Source: Nitrospirales bacterium (GTDB lineage Bacteria; Nitrospirota; Nitrospiria; Nitrospirales; UBA8639). Taken from it: a DNA stretch of 8,703 nt. Positions 1-4,748 of this stretch are shown in pieces. The position numbers were made by a program, and so were the translations under genes. Below the pieces are notes generated by a model. That model did not search any database. It worked only from the letters and a program-made list of their open reading frames with translations, and was not told where the DNA came from. The stretch spans positions 1 to 8,703 of the forward strand of contig JACDDF010000062.1 in NCBI GenBank assembly GCA_013817135.1, given 5' to 3'. Each line of letters starts with the position of its first letter. Position 1 is the stretch's first letter.

Positions 1-113
1 ATGGGAAGCAATTTATTGGAGAGCGAATGCAATAATTTCCCATTTTGTGCAGAATCATCTACCAAAACAGACAAAGAAGTGTTTACAGAGGATGCCGATT
101 GTTGAGTCATCAT
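1..113 (-). CDS. Unknown protein, 5' end only (cut by left window edge)
   Basis: An open frame begins with two adjacent ATG codons (113-111 and 110-108) and runs without a stop to the window edge, giving 37 whole codons. An AAAGGGA Shine-Dalgarno-like stretch lies about 6 nt before the first ATG, which supports a real start. The visible N-terminus begins MMTQQSASSVNTSL and is followed by SVLVDDSAQNGKLLHSLSNK. It is Ser/Thr/Gln-rich at first, then probably helical, with no signal peptide or membrane segment. It lies 211 bases downstream of the FliT-like gene on the same strand, so it may belong to the flagellar cluster or start a new unit. Too little is visible to assign a family. Confidence 0.5.
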   Translation of the reverse strand, partial: MMTQQSASSVNTSLSVLVDDSAQNGKLLHSLSNKLLP

Positions 114-131
114 GTCGTTCCCTTTCGGCTG

Positions 132-172
132 TTTCCCCAGAGAAATGTAGGATAGAAGGAAACATGGGGAAA
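132..172 (-). repeat. 8-bp inverted repeat in leader of the partial gene
   Basis: TTTCCCCA at 132-139 and TGGGGAAA at 165-172 form a perfect 8-bp inverted repeat separated by 25 bases. On the minus strand it lies about 19 bases before the double ATG at 113, just upstream of the Shine-Dalgarno. It could be an operator or a leader stem-loop. No protein or RNA family is recognised. Confidence 0.35.
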
Positions 173-198
173 TTTTCCTCTAAGCATTAGGAGTACCT

Positions 199-238
199 TG
201 ACTCTGTTCGTCAAAATAGTGACGTAGGAAAACAGTCA
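199..238 (-). repeat. Imperfect hairpin downstream of the FliT-like gene
   Basis: The bases can fold into a two-part hairpin. TGACT (199-203) pairs with AGTCA (234-238) and GTT (206-208) with AAC (231-233), leaving a two-base bulge. After an internal loop, CGTCA (209-213) pairs with TGACG (220-224) around a 6-base loop. It lies about 87 bases after the FliT-like stop. No T-run follows on the minus strand, so it is not a classical intrinsic terminator. It could aid Rho-dependent ending or 3' end stability. The rest of the gap 114-324 shows no gene and no clear promoter. Confidence 0.3.
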
Positions 239-324
239 TGTCAGGCACAGATATTGGAGTTGGATCCTTGTCGAAAATCCTATGGTGCAGCGCACGGAAA
301 ACCCTCAAACATCCCCCTCTACAT

Positions 325-639
325 TCAAATGGTCAGAAGGTGTCGGACCGGGGTCGTCGAATCTTCTCCCCACTGCCTTTTTAGAATCCCTAACTTGCGG
401 CGATGATCCTGAATATCATTCAGATGTTGGTTGATCGCCGCTTGGACTTCTTTAACCCTGGTAATGAGCCATTGGTCAGATTCCATTAGGACTTGGATCG
501 TATCTAAAGAAAGGAATGATTGTGGTCCTTGGGACAGGCGCTGATCATAGAGAGCAATGACTTGATCCCATTGACCATGTCGGGCTGCCTCAATAGCATC
601 TTGGGTGAGCTGTTCAACAAGATAGTTAACTTCAGGCAT
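325..639 (-). CDS. fliT: FliT-like flagellar export chaperone
   Basis: A 104-residue, probably all-helical cytoplasmic protein. FliT is the chaperone of the filament cap protein FliD and is usually encoded just after fliD and fliS. The assignment rests on position, length and pattern: a heptad-like N-terminal half with IEAARHGQWDQVIALYDQRL (about residues 16-35), as in the first helices of FliT, then a Leu/Ile-rich helix with HLNDIQDHRRKLGILKR (about 72-88), and a short polar tail. The start follows the FliS stop by 13 bases. It has no good Shine-Dalgarno, so it is probably translated by coupling to fliS. FliT sequences diverge strongly, so the family call is moderate; another small flagellar chaperone is possible. 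Confidence 0.65.
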   Translation of the reverse strand: MPEVNYLVEQLTQDAIEAARHGQWDQVIALYDQRLSQGPQSFLSLDTIQVLMESDQWLITRVKEVQAAINQHLNDIQDHRRKLGILKRQWGEDSTTPVRHLLTI

Positions 640-652
640 AACACACCGGTGT

Positions 653-1042
653 TTAGATCCCGACCGCCTGAGGCTTGGTTCCTTGAACAGCCAAATCCAC
701 CCAAGCTTCTCGAATAAGAGAAAGGCAACGGATAGGGCCTTCTAAGCGACGGGGTTCATTTTTTAAGTTGGCTTGAGTCAATTCAAATTGAATGTATTCA
801 TACAGACGGCGTAAATCCTTGGCGATTAGCCCGCCATCTTCAAGATTAAGTGAGGCCGACAATTCCCCGATCACACGAAGGGCCCGATCGAGAAATCGGG
901 ACTTATCCTGATAATTCAAGGTGGCCATTCCCTCCTGTGCGAGCTTCATAGAAGAAATAGCCCCATCATACAACAACACAATCACTTGAACATTGGACGC
1001 AGTTTGGATTTGCGTGTTTGCGTAGGCCTGAGCACCAACCAT
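653..1042 (-). CDS. fliS: FliS, flagellin-specific export chaperone
   Basis: The 129-residue length is typical of FliS, a four-helix cytoplasmic protein that binds the C-terminal end of flagellin and keeps it unpolymerised before export. Characteristic parts are visible: AYANTQIQTAS (6-16), corresponding to the family's Y-x-x-x-x-v-x-T-A-S N-terminal cap; VIVLLYDGAISSMKLA (20-35); the ELSASLNLEDGG stretch (60-71); RRLYEYIQFELTQAN (78-92); and a C-terminal LIREAW motif (109-114). The start is preceded by GAGAGG about 11 bases upstream, and the gene lies 30 bases after the fliD stop, so the two are almost certainly co-transcribed. Nothing in it appears truncated. Confidence 0.95.
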   Translation of the reverse strand: MVGAQAYANTQIQTASNVQVIVLLYDGAISSMKLAQEGMATLNYQDKSRFLDRALRVIGELSASLNLEDGGLIAKDLRRLYEYIQFELTQANLKNEPRRLEGPIRCLSLIREAWVDLAVQGTKPQAVGI

Positions 1043-1072
1043 TATACGACCATCCTCTCGTTACCCGTTAGT

Positions 1073-2473
1073 CTACGGGAATGCGTTCTGCAATTGTTTT
1101 AATTGACTTTGCAATTTGGCCAACAATCCATCTAACCTCGCAAATTTCAACCGTTGCTGTTCTTCATAACGGGACGAGGCATCTTCTTTTGTGGAAATTT
1201 GTTGCGTAAGATTTTTCACTTGATTCGTTAAGGCATTTTGGCGGCGCGTGAGGGAACCAGTGTCAATATTATCTAATCCATCAATGGCATTCACGGCCAA
1301 ATCCGCAATGCCATTGGACCCAGTGGTGGTATTCTTCACAAACAAGTCACGCACGGCCGAAAAATTTGTACTCAAAGCCGAATCCAATGTCGCCTCATTC
1401 AATTTAATGGTCCCATCGGTTGGTTCCGTTTCAAAGCCAATTTGAGAAGCGCCGGTATAGGTTGTCAAACCACTGACTTGGGAAAATACGGACTCCCTGA
1501 TTCGGTCAAGAACATTTCGAGCCAAACTTTCGCCAACGAAAATTCCTCGTTCCTTCGTTTCTGTATTATAAAACGTCCGTTCATTAACAAACGTCACGAT
1601 ATCATTGTACCCCTTGACAAATTCTGAGATGGCTCCCTTGACAGCTTCATTATCCGGACTCACTGAAATCGTGACAGGTTTACTATCTACAGCTTGAAGG
1701 TTAAGGCTGAGGCCAGCCACAACATCGGTAAGCGTATTAGTCGATCGGTTAATGGTAATGGCTGTCGTCCCGGCTCCGATGTCCGTCCCCCCTAATACGA
1801 CTTCGGAATCTTGAGCAGCCTGAAAGGTATCCACTCCGGCAGTGACAGCATCTAAGGTGGTGTCATCAGCCACAATCGAAATAGCGTGATCCAGCCCAGT
1901 CTCATTTGCCGATAGCACTAGACGATATTGCGGCGTGGTTTCACTGCCTGTATTCAAAATCGAAGCGCTCACTCCGGCACCAAGATCATTAATTGCGGCC
2001 CTCAAATCGTCCAATGTACCTGTGCTATCAAGATTCACCGTTTGAATCGGGCCAGTACCCGCCTGAAATTGAAACGTGCCGGATGCACCACCGACAATGT
2101 CCGTATCGGTGGATGAAACTGCTGTGGAGGCCTTCGAAATAATCTGATGGGCAGAAGCCAACTGATTCACAGTCACCTGATAGGTTCCAGGCGCCGCCGT
2201 GGAAGATGCACTCGCAGATAAAGGAGGCTGTGCACTCGCAGAAGCGACATTGACCTGGTTTTTATTGAAACTGGCCCGGGTGCGAAGACTACTCGCTAAA
2301 CCTTGAAGACTAAGTAACTTTCCACCCAATAAAGCCAAATCAGTCTGTTTTTTTGACGCCTGAAGTTTTTGTTGCGTTAGGTTATCGATCGGAATGCGTT
2401 GTGCTTTAATGAGGACATCGACAACGGGTCCAAAATCAATGCCGTTCCCTAGCCCACCAACACTAATGGCCAT
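1073..2473 (-). CDS. fliD: FliD, filament cap protein (HAP2)
   Basis: A 466-residue protein in the usual FliD size range. FliD forms the pentameric cap at the filament tip that folds incoming flagellin outside the cell. The N-terminal FliD_N region is clear: GLGNGIDFGPVVDVLI (7-22) replaces the commoner GLaSGLD form, followed by a helical stretch with QQKLQASKKQTDLALL and the beta-rich start GTYQVTVNQLASAHQI (96-111). The middle is Thr/Ser/Asp-rich and contains the variable outer domains. FliD_C begins near KGAISEFVKGYNDIVTFVNE, and the last 60 or so residues form a coiled coil (QNALTNQVKNLTQQISTKED onward). There is no signal peptide, as expected for type III export. GGAAGGAA lies about 9 bases before the ATG. 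Confidence 0.95.
   Translation of the reverse strand: MAISVGGLGNGIDFGPVVDVLIKAQRIPIDNLTQQKLQASKKQTDLALLGGKLLSLQGLASSLRTRASFNKNQVNVASASAQPPLSASASSTAAPGTYQVTVNQLASAHQIISKASTAVSSTDTDIVGGASGTFQFQAGTGPIQTVNLDSTGTLDDLRAAINDLGAGVSASILNTGSETTPQYRLVLSANETGLDHAISIVADDTTLDAVTAGVDTFQAAQDSEVVLGGTDIGAGTTAITINRSTNTLTDVVAGLSLNLQAVDSKPVTISVSPDNEAVKGAISEFVKGYNDIVTFVNERTFYNTETKERGIFVGESLARNVLDRIRESVFSQVSGLTTYTGASQIGFETEPTDGTIKLNEATLDSALSTNFSAVRDLFVKNTTTGSNGIADLAVNAIDGLDNIDTGSLTRRQNALTNQVKNLTQQISTKEDASSRYEEQQRLKFARLDGLLAKLQSQLKQLQNAFP
2207..2242 (-). repeat. 12-bp direct repeat inside fliD
   Basis: TGCACTCGCAGA occurs at 2207-2218 and again at 2231-2242, with a 24-base period (eight codons). It encodes the two Ser-Ala-rich patches around residues 78-90 of FliD, in the link between the N-terminal helix and the first beta domain. 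Gain or loss of one unit would keep the frame. Confidence 0.6.
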
Positions 2474-2548
2474 CCGACATTCCTTCCGTCATTTTCTATC
2501 CTTTGACAACACGACAGATTCTAATCCACCTGACGCAAATTTTCGGTC

Positions 2549-2588
2549 TCTCATAGGCACGGACTCTGGGTTCTGAATGGCCATGAGA
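2549..2588 (-). repeat. Bulged hairpin in the flaG-fliD gap
   Basis: On the minus strand TCTCAT plus GGC pairs with GCC plus ATGAGA, leaving one bulged T and a 21-base loop. It begins 12 bases after the flaG stop in the 127-base flaG-fliD gap, the widest spacer inside this operon. No T-run follows and I see no sigma-28 or sigma-54 promoter match here, so a role in RNA processing or stability is more likely than termination. Confidence 0.3.
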
Positions 2589-2600
2589 TTGACACGGAGA

Positions 2601-2999
2601 TTATATGTTCTCTTCCACTAACAATCCGGAATGTCCCGAGAACAACCGTGCGAGTTCTACCGCCTTCTCTGAGGGTATTTGTCGGATAAGCTCACCCGTT
2701 TCTTTATCTACCACCCGAAAAATCACCTGATTAATATCCTTTTCCAGAGAGATCTCAATCCGAGGATCAACCTGTTTCAATGTTTCCTGGAGGCGAGCCA
2801 CGGTCGCTTGCACCTGATCTTTCGTCAATGGATCCTTGACCGTCGTATCCTCGGGAGATTTCGTGGCAAAAACTGGTGGAGGTTTTGCCGATATTCGCTG
2901 GACATCTCCCGTTACGGGCTTCTGTCCATCCCTCACGCGAATCTCATTTCCAACTGAGACCGTTATGAAGGAGGCGCTGTCAGAAAGTGTGGAAATCAT
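2601..2999 (-). CDS. flaG: FlaG family flagellar protein
   Basis: A 132-residue protein whose last 60 residues form a standard FlaG domain. IEISLEKDINQVIFRVVDKE (81-100) gives the two beta strands, followed by the signature TGELIRQIPSEKAVELA (101-117) and a GLLVEE end (125-130). The first 75 residues are polar, low in conservation and probably disordered, with a Pro/Lys-rich stretch near 38-50. FlaG lies beside fliD in many polar flagellates and has been linked to filament length, but its molecular role is not settled. The ATG is preceded by a G-rich Shine-Dalgarno-like AAGGGGGG with an 8-base spacer. The gene begins 24 bases after the flagellin terminator stem, so its message probably comes from read-through. 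Confidence 0.92.
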   Translation of the reverse strand: MISTLSDSASFITVSVGNEIRVRDGQKPVTGDVQRISAKPPPVFATKSPEDTTVKDPLTKDQVQATVARLQETLKQVDPRIEISLEKDINQVIFRVVDKETGELIRQIPSEKAVELARLFSGHSGLLVEENI

Positions 3000-3022
3000 C
3001 GTGGGTTCCCCCCTTTTTCCTT

Positions 3023-3060
3023 AAAGGAGAAACCGGGAATTTGACCCGGTTTCTCCTTTT
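3023..3060 (-). terminator. Strong intrinsic terminator after flagellin
   Basis: A perfect 15-bp inverted repeat (3023-3037 with 3045-3059) with a 7-base loop lies 7 bases beyond the flagellin stop codon. The stem has a GC-rich core (ACCGGG/CCCGGT) and A/T-rich ends. On the minus strand the only U-run is the UUU that closes the stem, then AAGG, so termination may be incomplete. Such a structure could also block 3' exonucleases and stabilise the abundant flagellin mRNA. Confidence 0.85.
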
Positions 3061-3066
3061 GACTGT

Positions 3067-3894
3067 TTACCGCAGTAAAGCTAGAGCCTGCTGAGGTAAC
3101 GTATTGGCTTGGGCCAAAATTGATGTGCCGGCCTGAACCAATATTTGGTTCCGGACGAACTTTGCTGATTCGAAGGCAATATCAGCATCACGAATCCGTG
3201 ATTCCGCTGCCGTGATATTTTCTCCGGCAACCTGCAGATTCCCAACTGCCGCATCAATCCTGTTTTGCAAGGACCCGATATTTGCTCGAGCAGACGCCAC
3301 GGCACTAATCGCACTGTCGATGTTGGACAGTGCGTCTAAGGCATTGCCAGAAGTCGACACATTGGTCGTGGTTAGGTTTAACGCACCCACGTGTAAATCA
3401 TTGAGGTTGATCGCTAGCGTATCATTCGCTGAACTCCGGAAACCGATTTGAATGCTCAAGGAGTCATTCGTTGTTCCGCTCAAGAGTTTTACTCCGTTAA
3501 ACTCGGTTACAGAGGAAATTCGATCGATTTCAGAGCGGAGAGCCACAAATTCCTGATCAAGGAAGGACCGCTCATTTGAGCCAAGAATTCCACTGGCTGA
3601 TTGCTCGGCGAGTTCCCGAAGCCGGCCTAACAGGTTGCCGATGCCTTCCGCGCCACCGTCTGCAATCTGCAACAAACTTATGCCATCGTTTGAATTTCGG
3701 ACCGCTTGATTAATACTACGAATCTGAGCCCGCAAGGTTTCTGAAATCCCCAAACCAGCCGCATCATCCGCAGCTCGGGTAATTCGCAAACCAGAAGAAA
3801 GACGGGCGACCGACCCTTCCAATTGAGAACTGGACACGCCCAAGTTCCGTTGAGCGTTGAGTGATGCGATGTTGTTGTTAACGACAAGTGCCAT
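3067..3894 (-). CDS. fliC: Flagellin, filament subunit
   Basis: A 275-residue flagellin, the exported subunit that polymerises into the flagellar filament. The N-terminal D0/D1 region starts with the canonical MALVVNNNIASLNAQRNL and contains LSSGLRI (33-39), AADDAAGLGISE (41-52) and GRLRELAEQS (90-99). The C-terminal D1/D0 region holds RIRDADIAFESAKFVRNQIL (233-252) and ends with a Leu-rich helix, AQANTLPQQALALLR. Only about 60 residues (roughly 135-195) separate the two conserved ends. They are rich in Asn, Thr and Ser, so the outer D2/D3 domains are absent. AAGGAGG stands 5 bases before the ATG, an excellent Shine-Dalgarno. The gene has its own sigma-28-type promoter and a terminator, as expected for a highly expressed late flagellar gene. 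Confidence 0.98.
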   Translation of the reverse strand: MALVVNNNIASLNAQRNLGVSSSQLEGSVARLSSGLRITRAADDAAGLGISETLRAQIRSINQAVRNSNDGISLLQIADGGAEGIGNLLGRLRELAEQSASGILGSNERSFLDQEFVALRSEIDRISSVTEFNGVKLLSGTTNDSLSIQIGFRSSANDTLAINLNDLHVGALNLTTTNVSTSGNALDALSNIDSAISAVASARANIGSLQNRIDAAVGNLQVAGENITAAESRIRDADIAFESAKFVRNQILVQAGTSILAQANTLPQQALALLR

Positions 3895-3899
3895 ACTTT

Positions 3900-3906
3900 C
3901 CTCCTT
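3900..3906 (-). promoter_or_regulatory. Flagellin Shine-Dalgarno with embedded GGA
   Basis: AAGGAGG is followed by a 5-base spacer and the flagellin ATG. It is the strongest ribosome-binding site in the window and fixes the start codon. Its GGA could double as a second CsrA contact next to the hairpin at 3917-3940. Confidence 0.9.
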
Positions 3907-3916
3907 GATGGCTGCG

Positions 3917-3940
3917 CCTCAAAGGTTCCGTCCCTTGAGG
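3917..3940 (-). promoter_or_regulatory. Leader hairpin with GGA in loop, candidate CsrA site
   Basis: In the flagellin mRNA leader, CCTCAAGGG (3940-3932) pairs with CCTTTGAGG (3925-3917). This forms a 9-bp stem with one G-U pair and the 6-base loop ACGGAA. CsrA/RsmA proteins prefer GGA displayed in the loop of a short hairpin. The loop GGA lies about 25 nt before the GGA of the Shine-Dalgarno, a separation that a CsrA dimer could bridge. The fold is visible in the sequence; binding is inferred by analogy with the hag leader of Bacillus subtilis. Confidence 0.6.
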
Positions 3941-3984
3941 AAGAAAATAAATGAGTTGAGCCGATTGGCCTCCTCGAAAGTTGT

Positions 3985-4006
3985 GAAGTGAACCAATTTT
4001 CACTTC
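3985..4006 (-). promoter_or_regulatory. Hairpin at the 5' end of the flagellin transcript
   Basis: GAAGTGAA and TTCACTTC form a perfect 8-bp inverted repeat with a 6-base loop. From the promoter at 4015-4041, transcription should begin near 4007-4009, so this stem would occupy almost the first bases of the RNA. A 5'-terminal stem of this kind can protect mRNA from 5'-end-dependent decay. The same sequence is also a possible operator dyad just downstream of the promoter. Confidence 0.55.
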
Positions 4007-4014
4007 TGCCGTAT

Positions 4015-4041
4015 GTATCGACCACCAGGATGAAAACTTGA
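4015..4041 (-). promoter_or_regulatory. Sigma-28 (FliA) promoter of flagellin
   Basis: TCAAGTTT (4041-4034), an 11-base spacer and GTCGATAC (4022-4015) match the FliA consensus TAAAGTTT-N11-GCCGATAA at 7 of 8 and 6 of 8 positions with exact spacing. It lies about 120 bases before the flagellin ATG on the correct strand and is the only sigma-28 match I found in the intergenic regions. Flagellin is the classical sigma-28 target. The remaining part of the gap (4050-4199) shows no clear second promoter. Confidence 0.8.
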
Positions 4042-4049
4042 GGGGGGGG
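4042..4049 (-). repeat. C8 homopolymer abutting the flagellin -35 element
   Basis: Eight consecutive C's on the minus strand (G's on the plus strand) directly precede the TCAAGTTT -35 element. Such runs are prone to slipped-strand length changes. Because the run is outside the -35/-10 interval, changes would alter only the upstream context of the promoter. Confidence 0.7.
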
Positions 4050-4199
4050 TTAATAGCCAATCACTTATGTTCCCTGCCAGAGCGCCGTTAAGGCTCCTCG
4101 CAGAAACCTGACTGGGTATACAGAGGCAAATCAATTCCACATCCTCCAATGGTAACTCCGTATAAGCTACAGGGAATGGAAGGAGGAGGAAACTTGCCG

Positions 4200-4748
4200 T
4201 TAAATGGGAGGGGAAATGTTTCGAACAAGACGAGGGATCACTTCATATTCCAGCATGTCCGCGATTCGAACTTCATCTTCTAATTCCCGAGCATTCAGTA
4301 ACTCTTTGACCCAGAACGACAGGTCTTGAGCAACCTCAGGCTTCTTCACCTCCACAGATTCATGAATCTGCAGCCACTCAAGGTAGTCCGCTATCTGGCC
4401 GAACCATTGGTCTAACTGGCGAAATTTTCCATGTCCTTGTCGGAAGTCATCAACAAGCTTCTGCCCTTGAACGCGTAGTTGTCCTCCGAATTTCTTTCCA
4501 GTTTCCTCAGAATACTGTACGATGGTTTCCAGACGCTTACTCACGGCCGCTATGGATCCAAACGAGCTCGCCACCTGGGCCAAGGTAGGAGGCACTAACT
4601 CCCGATCCGTCATCTTCCGATTGCCAACCATCAATTCCGTCACCAAACACCCTTTGGCCTGAGCGCGGTCACTCAAATTGGCCAAAACTTCCCCTAACTG
4701 AACACGATCACTCACTTCCCAGACATCTTCATCCAATTGCACGTGCAT
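4200..4748 (-). CDS. Conserved-looking unknown protein between glycosyltransferases and flagellin
   Basis: A 182-residue protein from the ATG at 4748, chosen because GGAGGG precedes it by 6 bases. A longer in-frame reading back to 4964 would only re-read the GT9 gene in another frame. The start overlaps the GT9 stop by 20 bases, so translation is probably coupled. The N-terminal part holds a helix (QLGEVLANLSDRAQAKG, 17-33) and a probable beta-hairpin, CLVTELMVGNRKMTDREL (34-51). Residues 60-182 look helical and charged, with EYLEW-like aromatic positions near 121-126 and a C-terminal ADMLEYEVIPRL stretch (163-174). It has no signal peptide, membrane segment or catalytic motif I recognise. 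It may be a cytoplasmic partner of flagellin or of the glycosyltransferases; that role is inferred from position only. Confidence 0.85.
   Translation of the reverse strand: MHVQLDEDVWEVSDRVQLGEVLANLSDRAQAKGCLVTELMVGNRKMTDRELVPPTLAQVASSFGSIAAVSKRLETIVQYSEETGKKFGGQLRVQGQKLVDDFRQGHGKFRQLDQWFGQIADYLEWLQIHESVEVKKPEVAQDLSFWVKELLNARELEDEVRIADMLEYEVIPRLVRNISPPI

Noticed and set aside
1..105. 34-codon plus-strand open frame beginning at base 1
   Set aside because: It lies opposite the better-supported minus-strand gene start at 113, and no ribosome-binding site can be seen.
3678..4025. 115-codon minus-strand open frame overlapping the flagellin start
   Set aside because: It covers the flagellin 5' end in another frame and the regulatory leader, and has no recognisable protein pattern.
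4117..4134. Sigma-54-like TGGAA...TTTGC motif upstream of flagellin on the minus strand
   Set aside because: The GG to GC interval is 9 bases instead of the strict 10, and a good sigma-28 promoter lies closer to the gene.
4154..4172. Short hairpin after the 182-residue gene as a terminator
   Set aside because: The 7-bp stem has two G-U pairs and is not followed by a T-run, so read-through into flagellin cannot be excluded.
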